DNA of 64,000 nt from Candidatus Heimdallarchaeota archaeon. GTDB taxonomy: Archaea; Asgardarchaeota; Heimdallarchaeia; Heimdallarchaeales; Kariarchaeaceae. Both the position numbers and the translations under genes were made by a program. The stretch lies in contig JASBSB010000007.1 in NCBI GenBank assembly GCA_030149205.1, positions 569,631 to 633,630 of the forward strand, read 5' to 3'. This document shows positions 1 to 7,337 of the stretch, piece after piece. The notes under the pieces were generated by a model. The model saw only the letters and a program-made list of their open reading frames with translations, had not been told where the DNA came from and did not search any database. Numbering within the stretch: position 1 is the stretch's first letter; every line of letters begins with the position of its first letter.

Positions 1-186
1 ATAAGTCGCGACCCCTAGAGGTGTTGTGACCTGTTCGCTCTTGACATCAATGGATGTCACTGCTTCATAAATCAAAAACCTTCCTAATTTGAATAGAAAG
101 TAACGAAAATCCTGTGGAGGTGTATTTTTATCCCTCAACCTCGCCACTATAGTCGATGCCAGTGGATTTGATAAAATTTTGTACAT
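1..186 (-). CDS. upp: Uracil phosphoribosyltransferase, N-terminal part (cut by window edge)
   Basis: Reading the minus strand from an ATG at 186 gives 62 uninterrupted codons running off the window edge. The peptide has the UPRTase N-terminal pattern: a LASTIVARLRDKNTPPQDFR stretch, then LGRFLIYEA and TTPLGVAT, matching the usual 'hPL....LRd..T....FR......l..LL.YEa......ve..v.TPl' layout. The family condenses uracil with PRPP to UMP (pyrimidine salvage, cytoplasmic). The PRPP-binding and uracil-binding motifs lie in the C-terminal part outside the window, so completeness cannot be judged. It lies downstream of the M20 peptidase gene on the same strand, 175 bp away, and probably has its own promoter. 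Confidence 0.85.
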   Translation of the reverse strand, partial: MYKILSNPLASTIVARLRDKNTPPQDFRYFLFKLGRFLIYEAVTSIDVKSEQVTTPLGVATY

Positions 187-277
187 TATGTCGTCTGTAA
201 ATTAAGGACTTTGAATATTTCTGTTGATTTTGTGGATAAATGTGTTTTAACTTTATTGATTTAAGGAAAGGCAAATT

Positions 278-292
278 ATCTGGTTTCCAGAT
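278..292. promoter_or_regulatory. Perfect inverted repeat upstream of upp
   Basis: ATCTGG-TTT-CCAGAT is a perfect 6-bp inverted repeat with a 3-nt spacer, about 90 bp upstream of the upp start and about 70 bp past the end of the M20 peptidase gene. It could be an operator or a small hairpin in the intergenic transcript. No U-run follows it on either strand, so a terminator role is less likely. Confidence 0.3.
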
Positions 293-361
293 CCCCATTC
301 ATAAGCTATACAAATAGAAATTACAACATCGTTGTACTTTTTAGATTTATATCTCACCTAT

Positions 362-1735
362 CTACTGTTCTGAAAGGTTCATGATCAATTTTGCAGTTGA
401 TACAACCCCAAATTTAAAAAAATTTAGATCCAAATTCTCATTAGGTGCGTGATTGTTTTCGTCTGGCAAAGCGTAAGGAACCAAAAAGCTTGGGATTTTG
501 AGGTGTTCTGGAAACAGATAGATAGGAAGTGACCCCCCTAACCGTGGTACAATCAGGGGTTCCACTTCGAATCCACTCCTCACAGCATCAACAATGATAT
601 TTAGGTAAGGTGAACTGAGTGTAGAATTAACCGCCTCCATTGGTTGTTCCCACTCTATGCTGAAACTTCCCTCTTTAATTTCGTGTTCTCTTTGCCAATT
701 TGTGATAAAGGTCGAAATTAGTTCTTTCACCTCAGAAGACCTAAGATTTGGTACAAGCCTACAATCTATACTTGCCGTCACTTCAGAGGGTATAATGGTT
801 CTTCTATCTAATTCCACTCCACCACCTCTGATTCCATTGATATTGAAAGTGGGTAAAAATTGATTCATTTCCATCAAGCTTGCAGCTCTTATTGGTCTAG
901 CCCTGTTGATACCTTTTTCCTCGATTATTTTGTCATAAATTTCTTTCAAATTCCTCAAAGCCTCCCTCTCCTTACTGGTGGGTGGCAAAACCTTATCGTA
1001 AAAACCATGTATCTTAGACTCACCATCTGGATTTATCATATCTGTTAAGAGGTCAAGCATAGTTCGAATAGATGATCTTGCCAAACCACCGAAATTACCT
1101 GAATGTATATCTTCCCTATTTAATTTCAATTTGATCTGAAATCCAAGAATTCCTCTGACTGATCCAACGACGCTTGGCTTATCCATACTTAGAGAAGGGC
1201 CATCCGAAATATAGACAAAATCAGCATGAAGCAGGTCACCATGATTGGCAAAGAAGTGTGGGAGTGAGTAACTCCCCACCTCTTCGTCACCATCTAAAAC
1301 AAATTTTATGTTTATCTTATCAAAAACCTCAAGATATTTTTCATTCAGAAACCTAAGTGCTAAGATATGAGCATAATGTTGACCTTTGTTATCTGCTGAC
1401 CCTCTCCCAAACAATTTGCCATTTTCGTCCCACGGAACAAATGGATCTTTTTTCCAAAGTGATAGATCACCCTCAGGTTGTACATCATAATGACCATATA
1501 CCAAAATAGTTGGGTTCTCAGGTGACGAAAGCCTTTCACCAAAAACCACAGGGTTCCCATTCGTCTCATAAAGCCTAGTCTTAAGATTACAACTCTCTAG
1601 TAATGATTTAGCATATTTAGCACATTCTAAGACTTCTTCTTTATGTTTGGATCGGCTTTTCAATTTGATATATGTTTTTAATTCCTTTTTATATTCCGTT
1701 TTATCTATCCATTCAAGCACTTCTTGTCTAAGCAT
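362..1735 (-). CDS. M20 family metallopeptidase (dipeptidase-like)
   Basis: A 457-residue cytoplasmic zinc peptidase of the M20 family (PepV/CNDP-type di- and oligopeptidases). Metal and catalytic motifs are all present: GHYDVQP (H82, D84), GRGSADNKGQ (D115, bridging Asp), DGDEEVGS (E151 catalytic base, E152), SDGPS (D178) and NNHAPNE near the C terminus (H429). The dimerisation (lid) domain lies between about residues 190 and 320 and includes H211 of the DIHSG motif. Length is typical for the dipeptidase branch and longer than the ArgE/LysK branch (about 350-380). It is monocistronic; a TATA-like ATTATAAAATT lies about 20 bp before the ATG. Exact peptide substrate is unknown. It is far from the LysW operon, so I do not assign it as LysK. 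Confidence 0.9.
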   Translation of the reverse strand: MLRQEVLEWIDKTEYKKELKTYIKLKSRSKHKEEVLECAKYAKSLLESCNLKTRLYETNGNPVVFGERLSSPENPTILVYGHYDVQPEGDLSLWKKDPFVPWDENGKLFGRGSADNKGQHYAHILALRFLNEKYLEVFDKINIKFVLDGDEEVGSYSLPHFFANHGDLLHADFVYISDGPSLSMDKPSVVGSVRGILGFQIKLKLNREDIHSGNFGGLARSSIRTMLDLLTDMINPDGESKIHGFYDKVLPPTSKEREALRNLKEIYDKIIEEKGINRARPIRAASLMEMNQFLPTFNINGIRGGGVELDRRTIIPSEVTASIDCRLVPNLRSSEVKELISTFITNWQREHEIKEGSFSIEWEQPMEAVNSTLSSPYLNIIVDAVRSGFEVEPLIVPRLGGSLPIYLFPEHLKIPSFLVPYALPDENNHAPNENLDLNFFKFGVVSTAKLIMNLSEQ

Positions 1736-1864
1736 ATACTCTCAGAGTAAGAGAATTTTATAATTCTTCTGCATTGGCTAATATTTGAAAAAAAATGCAA
1801 ATTTAGAGAAAGAGAAACGGTTAAATACTGGCATAAAATACTAAACCATCATATAGGTGATACT

Positions 1865-2239
1865 ATGGATGAGGAATGTTATTCAGATCATTTAGAATTT
1901 CCAGTAACAGATATTCTTGAAGCTAAGGAATTCTATTCAGAGGTTTTTGGATGGGGAGACAAGATGCAGGACTGGGGAGATGAATATGTACTTGTAACGG
2001 TTAAACCTGACACCCCAAGTTTTGGAATTGGTCTGGTGAAAAAGATGCCTAAAGAGAAAAATCAGGTGATAATAGTTATGCGAACACCAGATATTGAGGA
2101 GACCCTAAAGAGGGTTAAAAAAGCAGGTGGCAAGATCACTCGAGAAAAGTTTGAGATTGATCCGGAGGTTGGGCATGGTGCTTATTTTGAGGATATCTTC
2201 GGAAATGTCTGGGGGCTTCATTCACCCCCAAAACAATAA
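1865..2239 (+). CDS. VOC superfamily protein (glyoxalase-like)
   Basis: A 124-residue single VOC-fold protein. The N-terminal DHLEFPVTDILEAKEFYSEV segment is the typical first beta-alpha unit of the COG3324-type lactoylglutathione-lyase-related proteins, and the C-terminal GHGAYFEDIFGNVWGLHSPP is the matching closing strand ('D..GN..gl'). Candidate metal ligands are H9 and Glu/His near the C terminus; the substrate cannot be inferred. ATG 1865 is supported by an AGGTGAT ribosome-binding site 3 nt upstream and by a TATA-like GGTTAAATAC about 40 bp upstream. It is a single gene flanked by a divergent peptidase gene and a downstream membrane-protein gene with its own promoter. Confidence 0.8.
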   Translation: MDEECYSDHLEFPVTDILEAKEFYSEVFGWGDKMQDWGDEYVLVTVKPDTPSFGIGLVKKMPKEKNQVIIVMRTPDIEETLKRVKKAGGKITREKFEIDPEVGHGAYFEDIFGNVWGLHSPPKQ

Positions 2240-2321
2240 GTGGTTGTCAACTATAGGAAATTATCAGAAAAATATGCCTTGATTAAGTGAGTTTAAAAAT
2301 TCATCTTATCTCAGACTCGTA

Positions 2322-3494
2322 ATGCTATCTGACGTCACAGAAGTTTGGAAACAAATTCAAATAAATTTTAAATTTTCCTTTACGTTGTTTGTGTTTACCA
2401 TAATCCTAGGTATTTGGAACAGCGAATCCCCTGCAACTCTCCCAGCAGGCTTTTTACTTATTCATATTCACACAGGTACCCTCGCCTGGATCTTTTTCCT
2501 TTTATTTACGTTATTTGTAAAATATGCCAATGATTTATCCGAACTGACTGAAAAACAATTAAAGCAGTTCAAGATGTTTTCTTACTACAACATTGTTGTA
2601 TTTACACTTTATATTCTTAGTTTCTACTTAGCCTTAAATTTCAACAGTTTAGTTATGTTATTGGCTATAATGGCACTACTGGCCTGGGGTGGGATTGTAC
2701 AGGCAGCAGTACTCACATTCACAATTCTAAGAGGTTTATCAAAGAAGAATACTGGCTTTTATGAGGTTTTTGCCTCAATGGTCATGGCAGTCTTAGCTGG
2801 GGCAGTTGGACTAGAACGAGCAGTCATGCTTGGTTTAAACCGTATGGGTTCTGGTACAGGAGATATCGCACTGAGTCATGCAGTTTTTATGAACGTTGGA
2901 CTTGTTCTTCTTGGTGTTATCGGTTTTCTTCACCTTGCTCTAATTTCTAGAGAAAATTCATTCCTAGGTAAAATCGAAATGTATTCTCTTATCTTTGCGG
3001 CTGTAATGCTTAGTACTTCTTATCGGGTTTATTCCATCCCAATGTTTGTGGTAGGGTATATTCTCTTACTTTTAGGTCTTGGCCTGTTTTTCTTAGCTTT
3101 GATAAAGGAGGGAAACTTATTTGGAAAACTAATGGAAGTTGGAGAGAGCTATCTTGGATGGTCAACCTTGTTCATAATCATTTATTTTGGAATTCAAACC
3201 TACATTTTAACTCTACTACTCAATTCTGGCTTTCCTCTTGTATCAAATATTAACACAGCAGCTTTTCATAGCTTATATTTGGGTGTGGCTACCAATTTTC
3301 TCCTTGGTGCATTTGTGGTTGATTATCTCTCAGAATTAAAGATGTCTAAAATTGTTCTAGCTCTTGTGATAATCTTCAATCTTTCATTGTTAGGGTTTAT
3401 CATTAGTTTACTCTTGAGTACATCATTACATATCGCAGCTCTCATGGGAATAGCATTGTTAATACTGATAGGTTATTACTTTTCTCAATCATAA
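2322..3494 (+). CDS. Polytopic membrane protein, possibly heme-copper-oxidase-like fold
   Basis: 390 residues with about 10-12 hydrophobic segments and short loops, so an integral membrane protein. Histidines sit inside or next to membrane segments: H48 and H50 in an HIHTGTLAW motif, H186 in LSHAVFMN, H204, and H316 in AFHSLYLG. The H-x-H-x-G-x-L-x-W pattern resembles that of NnrS/heme-copper-oxidase-like proteins, which bind haem through membrane His residues, but I cannot prove homology, and no CuB-type His triad or CuA domain is evident. A TATA-like TTTAAAAA at 2292-2299 lies 23-30 bp before ATG 2322, so the mRNA is probably leaderless. Function unknown. Confidence 0.6.
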   Translation: MLSDVTEVWKQIQINFKFSFTLFVFTIILGIWNSESPATLPAGFLLIHIHTGTLAWIFFLLFTLFVKYANDLSELTEKQLKQFKMFSYYNIVVFTLYILSFYLALNFNSLVMLLAIMALLAWGGIVQAAVLTFTILRGLSKKNTGFYEVFASMVMAVLAGAVGLERAVMLGLNRMGSGTGDIALSHAVFMNVGLVLLGVIGFLHLALISRENSFLGKIEMYSLIFAAVMLSTSYRVYSIPMFVVGYILLLLGLGLFFLALIKEGNLFGKLMEVGESYLGWSTLFIIIYFGIQTYILTLLLNSGFPLVSNINTAAFHSLYLGVATNFLLGAFVVDYLSELKMSKIVLALVIIFNLSLLGFIISLLLSTSLHIAALMGIALLILIGYYFSQS

Positions 3495-3567
3495 AATATT
3501 GTAACTGAATATTTGATACATCTTTGGACTGAAACATATTTAACATAAAGTTTAAACCCTTAAGTAA

Positions 3568-3984
3568 ATGAACAAAAAAGTTCTTTTTATCTGTACGCAT
3601 AATTCCGCCCGTTCTCAGATGGCTGAGGGATTAACCAATCATTTCTTTCCAGATGTTCAAGCCTTTAGTGCAGGAACAGAAAAGACTCGTGTGAAACCTG
3701 AAGCAATAGAGGCACTGAAAGAAATTGATATAGATATCAGCCACCACACCTCCAAAACGACCGAGGCCTTTCTTAATGATCAATTTGATCTGGTTGTCAC
3801 TGTCTGTGATAGCGCAAAGGAATCTTGCCCTTTCTTCCCAAATGCAAAATTGCGGGCTCATGCTGGGTTTAAAGATCCCTCTGATATTACAGATCCGAAG
3901 GAGAGACTTTTAGCATTTAAAAGAACCCGAGATGAGATTTTAGACTGGTTACATGATAACCTTATGGATTTACTCGAGGACTGA
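3568..3984 (+). CDS. arsC: Arsenate reductase, thioredoxin-coupled (LMW-PTP fold)
   Basis: 138 residues of the low-molecular-weight phosphatase-like arsenate reductases, which reduce arsenate to arsenite in the cytoplasm. The P-loop CTHNSAR (C9 to R15) is at the N terminus. The two relay cysteines C80 and C87 (TVCDSAKESC) have nearly the spacing of the staphylococcal pI258 enzyme (C10/C82/C89). The general acid is D103 in FKDPSD. This pattern predicts a C9-C80-C87 disulfide cascade recycled by thioredoxin rather than glutaredoxin. TATA-like CATATTTAAC lies 25-31 bp upstream of the ATG. Its 3' end overlaps the convergent HAD gene by 23 bp. No arsenite exporter or ArsR is nearby. Confidence 0.9.
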   Translation: MNKKVLFICTHNSARSQMAEGLTNHFFPDVQAFSAGTEKTRVKPEAIEALKEIDIDISHHTSKTTEAFLNDQFDLVVTVCDSAKESCPFFPNAKLRAHAGFKDPSDITDPKERLLAFKRTRDEILDWLHDNLMDLLED

Positions 3985-4942
3985 AAAACTGAAGAAATAC
4001 ATCCCACGTTAACTTACTAGTCATTAGATCATATTTTGCATCAAAATTTGGGGATGTACACCCTGGGGAAATAACTCTAACAAATTGAAATCTGATAGTA
4101 TGGTTGTTTTTCTCCGCATTCAACATCATTTTATAATCATTGATTGAATCCCCAAACATCACAAGCTGTCTGATTTCTGGATTCTGGTAAATAAGTTGGT
4201 TTAAGGCATAAGGATTAGGTTTAAGCAGGCTTTGTCCATTTTCAACACAATTTTCTATGAAGAATCGAGAATCTGGCAAGAATAAATCTTCAATCATATT
4301 ACTCTCAAGAAATAAGTCTAAATCAACCTTGGGTCTTCCAGTTACCACAGCAAGCTTTACCATTGAAGAGAGCCTCCTCAAATCATTAAAGTCAACCAAT
4401 AATTGTTCCTTCATGTACAAGGGGTCCGGGTTAAGGTGTTTCAGATAAGGTATGTTTCCATAAATTTTCTCAAACATCTCATTACCGTAATAAAACTGCT
4501 GGAAAATGTTTTCCAATAAATTTGTTGCCAAAATATCACCATTGTTTTTGAGAAAGACCGGTGGATTAGCTTGAATTAGGGATAAGTAGCTCTCAGGTTT
4601 TGATCCAACTCCATTCAAAAATATCTGAAATTTCTTTACAAAGTCTCCTGTAAGATTTTGTTCTTTGAAATTCATCTTTTCATACTTTAATCTATCGAAT
4701 CGACTGTTATTCCCAGATACAATAGAGATCATAAACAGAATAAACAATGATGCAACATCATAATCTGAATTGAATCCTTCAATCTCTTTCACCCTGCAAT
4801 AATCATCGAGGTTAAAGAGTATATCTGGGATGTTGTTCCATCCTAAGACCTCTGTAAGATAAGTTTCAGCGGTCTTAATAGCAGCTACACCATAAGAATG
4901 CAATGTGCTGACTAAGGTCTCATCCACATCAAATACAAACAT
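3962..4942 (-). CDS. HAD superfamily hydrolase; candidate histidinol-phosphate phosphatase
   Basis: A HAD-fold phosphatase. Motif I FDVDETL contains the nucleophile and acid/base Asp near the N terminus, motif II is VVTGRP, motif III Lys is in LLKPNPYAL, and motif IV is MFGDSINDYKMM. A large cap of about 150 residues lies between motifs I and II, as in phosphoglycolate-phosphatase-like members. A TTG at 4960 would add six residues, but the TATA-like TTAAAAAATT at about 4966-4975 puts transcription start near the ATG at 4942, which I prefer (326 aa). The gene is divergent from the his leader and operon. Because the his operon has every enzyme except histidinol-phosphate phosphatase, this neighbour is a candidate for that step; this rests on position only. 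Confidence 0.75.
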   Translation of the reverse strand: MFVFDVDETLVSTLHSYGVAAIKTAETYLTEVLGWNNIPDILFNLDDYCRVKEIEGFNSDYDVASLFILFMISIVSGNNSRFDRLKYEKMNFKEQNLTGDFVKKFQIFLNGVGSKPESYLSLIQANPPVFLKNNGDILATNLLENIFQQFYYGNEMFEKIYGNIPYLKHLNPDPLYMKEQLLVDFNDLRRLSSMVKLAVVTGRPKVDLDLFLESNMIEDLFLPDSRFFIENCVENGQSLLKPNPYALNQLIYQNPEIRQLVMFGDSINDYKMMLNAEKNNHTIRFQFVRVISPGCTSPNFDAKYDLMTSKLTWDVFLQFFSPRVNP

Positions 4943-5060
4943 GGTGTCAAAATCAGGCAATGTTAATTTTTTAATGTAAACATCTGTTAATTAGGTTCCT
5001 ATTCACTCATAACTAATCAAAAAAGATGTTCGTTCTTTGTTTGTTAGACAAGAAACAAGT

Positions 5061-5069
5061 GTTTAAATC
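5061..5069 (+). promoter_or_regulatory. TATA-like box of the his leader/operon
   Basis: GTTTAAATC lies 25-33 bp before the ATG of the His-rich leader ORF. With the usual archaeal TATA-to-start distance of about 25 bp, transcription would begin near 5090, only a few bases before ATG 5094, so the leader ORF would be translated as a leaderless mRNA and about 200 nt of leader would precede hisI. Confidence 0.55.
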
Positions 5070-5093
5070 TTAGTATGAGCAGAACATATTAAC

Positions 5094-5195
5094 ATGAAAT
5101 GTGGCATTATCAAAGCAAGAGGAAATTTGAACAGTCGAATTCAGAATCTAATTGACCTGGTAAGCCACCATCATCATATACATCATCATTTATAA
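5094..5195 (+). CDS. hisL: Histidine operon leader peptide (33 aa, seven His codons)
   Basis: ATG 5094 opens a 33-codon ORF ending TAA 5193-5195. Its C-terminal part reads SHHHHIHHHL: seven His codons (one CAC, six CAT) within eight codons at 5166-5189. It sits directly behind the promoter and 94 bp before the first his gene. Enterobacterial hisL leaders have the same logic, with seven consecutive His codons sensing charged tRNA-His by ribosome stalling. The N-terminal part, MKCGIIKARGNLNSRIQ, shows no recognisable domain. The alternative is that the (CAT)n run is a chance microsatellite or encodes a metal-binding peptide, but its frame, its leaderless promoter and its location just upstream of a complete histidine pathway argue for a regulatory leader. 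It is too short for ordinary gene callers. Confidence 0.75.
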   Translation: MKCGIIKARGNLNSRIQNLIDLVSHHHHIHHHL

Positions 5196-5250
5196 TTTAA
5201 CGAACTGCATAAAAGAATCAAAAATTATTTTCTATAAAACCAATGTTTGA

Positions 5251-5279
5251 TCTTCTCTGGCTGATAATGCCACAGAAGA
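5251..5279 (+). promoter_or_regulatory. Hairpin in the his leader abutting the hisI ribosome-binding region
   Basis: Arms 5251-5261 (TCTTCTCTGGC) and 5269-5279 (GCCACAGAAGA) pair over 11 positions with a single C-C mismatch and a 7-nt loop. The 3' arm covers part of the purine-rich AGAAGGT stretch (5276-5282) just before ATG 5290, so the hairpin could mask ribosome entry at hisI. No T-run follows, so it does not look like a bacterial intrinsic terminator. A 5-bp alternative pairing exists between AGCCA at 5163-5167 (around the first His codon) and TGGCT at 5258-5262. Confidence 0.5.
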
Positions 5280-5289
5280 AGGTACCAAC

Positions 5290-6342
5290 ATGATATCGTT
5301 AGTCATAGAACAGAATCTTTACGCTTCACTAGAACCTAATATTCGAGAGGTTCTATATATCTGCTTCCCACTCACAATTGAAAAGGGGTCTGCTTCATAT
5401 CCTCTTCCGGAAGATTTCAAAGTTAGATCTGAGAAAAGCCCTGAAGATTGGATAAAAGTCGGAGCAACGGAAATTTATCTCGATAATACTCAAGAGACGA
5501 ACTATGGACAATGGAAAGAGATCTACAGTATCGAAGATTTGAAAAATCTCGTCAATCACATCTCAGTCCCAACAGTAGTTGATTTTCAATCTACTAATTT
5601 TGACCCTGTGCTCCTTGAACAATCAATCAAGAATCTACCATCTTTAATCCCTGTAACAATAGTGTTTGATTATAAATCGTTAGATACTCTTTTAACCCTT
5701 ATATCACTGGATCTCGATCTAGGGATACGTGTAAGAAATACTCAAAGCATTACTGAATTGTTGAGGAATTATACAAACCTTCTGAAATTTAATTCTGAGA
5801 AATTGATTCCTACTGTCACCTTAGATCAAGACTCTCGCTTTCTTATGATGGCCTACTCAAGCCGTGAATCAGTAGATCTTACAATTGACACTAGGTATGC
5901 AACTTATTTCAGTCGATCCAGATCAAGACTTTGGAAAAAGGGTGAAACCTCAGGAAACTTACAACAGATCACTAAGATTAGGATGGACTGTGATAGGGAT
6001 ACCTTGGTCTTCTATACCACCCCTCTTGGTCCAGCTTGTCACAGAGGCACATACAGTTGCATTGGAGGGAAGCAGTTAAGATATAAGGATTTCTTTACAA
6101 GAGTCCAAAAGAGAATTATAAACCCAGATCCCAATTCTTATACTCAGAGGTTGATCAAAGATCCAAAACTTCTTTCAGACAAGATAGCAGAAGAGAGTAA
6201 CGAAGTAATAAATTACACAGACAAAATGAACTTAGTTTGGGAGATTGCTGACCTCACATATTTTGTATCTGTACTTATGATCAGGGAAGGTATACGGGCA
6301 AAAAACGTTTTACGTGAATTGAAATCTAGGGAGAGAAATTAG
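5290..6342 (+). CDS. hisI: HisI-HisE bifunctional enzyme with HIS4-like N-terminal domain
   Basis: 350 residues covering steps 2 and 3 of histidine synthesis. About 170 N-terminal residues form beta-alpha units (GATEIYLD, VPTVVDF, VTIVFD, LDLGIRVRN) not found in normal HisIE. Residues 172-260 are phosphoribosyl-AMP cyclohydrolase, with D233-C234-D235-x-D237 (Mg/Zn site) and zinc ligands C250 and C257. Residues 285-346 are phosphoribosyl-ATP pyrophosphohydrolase, with KIAEESNEV (E301, E302, E305) and WEIADL (E318, D321). From recalled sequence, yeast HIS4 also has an N-terminal domain of similar length before HisI-HisE, and the local motifs AYSS-x-x-S and SRSR..LWKKGETSGN resemble HIS4 more than typical bacterial HisI. 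First gene of the operon; hisG starts 2 nt later. Confidence 0.9.
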   Translation: MISLVIEQNLYASLEPNIREVLYICFPLTIEKGSASYPLPEDFKVRSEKSPEDWIKVGATEIYLDNTQETNYGQWKEIYSIEDLKNLVNHISVPTVVDFQSTNFDPVLLEQSIKNLPSLIPVTIVFDYKSLDTLLTLISLDLDLGIRVRNTQSITELLRNYTNLLKFNSEKLIPTVTLDQDSRFLMMAYSSRESVDLTIDTRYATYFSRSRSRLWKKGETSGNLQQITKIRMDCDRDTLVFYTTPLGPACHRGTYSCIGGKQLRYKDFFTRVQKRIINPDPNSYTQRLIKDPKLLSDKIAEESNEVINYTDKMNLVWEIADLTYFVSVLMIREGIRAKNVLRELKSRERN

Positions 6343-6344
6343 CT

Positions 6345-7337
6345 ATGAATGGTAAGACAAGTTCAACAATTAAAATTGGCATTCCATCTAAAGGGAGAAT
6401 GGGAGAAGAAACCATTGAGTTCCTCAAAAAATGTGGTTTGGAAGTAAAGAGAACAAGACGTAACTATTTTGCTTCTATTCCAGCCTATCCTGACATCAAG
6501 GTGGTTTTACAAAGGCAAGAAGACATTGTAAAAGGGGTCACCTCAGGTCTGCTTGAGATGGGTATCATCGGATTTGATTTATATACTGAAATTTTGAATA
6601 GTGAGGAGAAGAGACAAACAATAGTATTGTTTGACGACCTTGAGTTTGGAAAATGTGACTTAGCAATCGCAGTTCCTGAGGAATGGGAAATTTCTGATAT
6701 TACAGAATTTGATCGGTCAAAGGGGTATAGAGTTGCAACAAAATTCACTAACACAACCCAGGAATTTTTGGATACGCAAAATATCGCTTTTCAATTTGTT
6801 GAAGGTGCAGGAACACTCGAAATCTCACCAGCTTTGGGAAATGCAGATTTCATTGTTGATTTGGTATCAACGGGCCAAACGCTCAAAGATAACAGGTTGA
6901 AACAGATTAACAACGGAAAGATACTCAGTTCACAAGCGATATTTGTTGGAAACAGGACAATCCTGAAATCAACCCCTGAGGCTTTACACATAGCTAGCGA
7001 TTTAATAGAAATATTTGCCGCAACATTAAGAGCAGAAAAATTTGTATCTGTATTTGTTAATATGAGGGGAAATAACAGGCAGGAGATAATTGATCAATTT
7101 TTTACTGTGGATGGATTAGAGGGTTTACAAGGTCCTACAGTGTCAGATGTATACACAAAGGACAACGGGGACTGGTTTGCGGTTCATCTTGTGGTGGCAA
7201 AGAGAAACTTACTCACAGCAATAAAAAACATCAGACAACTCGGAGGTTCTGGGGTTGTTGTTTCGGAGACTAATTATATCTTTGAGGAGGAACCAAAGCA
7301 GTACACTCTCCTTAAAGAACAGCTTAGGGGTGAATAA
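6345..7337 (+). CDS. hisG: ATP phosphoribosyltransferase, long regulatory form
   Basis: 330 residues. Catalyses the committed first step, ATP + PRPP to phosphoribosyl-ATP. The N-terminal two domains carry the HisG signatures GIPSKGRMGEET, GIIGFDLYTE and the PRPP loop region GAGTLEISPALGNADFIVDLVSTG. A C-terminal domain of about 75-80 residues (PTVSDVY...DWFAVHLVV...LGGSGVVVS) is the HisG_C ferredoxin-like regulatory domain, so this is the HisZ-independent hexameric form normally feedback-inhibited by histidine. With the leader ORF upstream, the pathway would be controlled at both expression and enzyme level. Spacing is 2 nt to hisI and zero to hisD. Confidence 0.95.
   Translation: MNGKTSSTIKIGIPSKGRMGEETIEFLKKCGLEVKRTRRNYFASIPAYPDIKVVLQRQEDIVKGVTSGLLEMGIIGFDLYTEILNSEEKRQTIVLFDDLEFGKCDLAIAVPEEWEISDITEFDRSKGYRVATKFTNTTQEFLDTQNIAFQFVEGAGTLEISPALGNADFIVDLVSTGQTLKDNRLKQINNGKILSSQAIFVGNRTILKSTPEALHIASDLIEIFAATLRAEKFVSVFVNMRGNNRQEIIDQFFTVDGLEGLQGPTVSDVYTKDNGDWFAVHLVVAKRNLLTAIKNIRQLGGSGVVVSETNYIFEEEPKQYTLLKEQLRGE

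Noticed and set aside
362..1735. M20 peptidase as the missing LysK
   Set aside because: It has the longer dipeptidase-type layout, is 17 kb from the LysW operon and not co-transcribed.
5166..5189. (CAT)n run as a mere microsatellite
   Set aside because: Considered, but it lies in frame within a promoter-proximal ORF immediately before a complete his operon; chance is a weaker explanation. Kept as a caveat.
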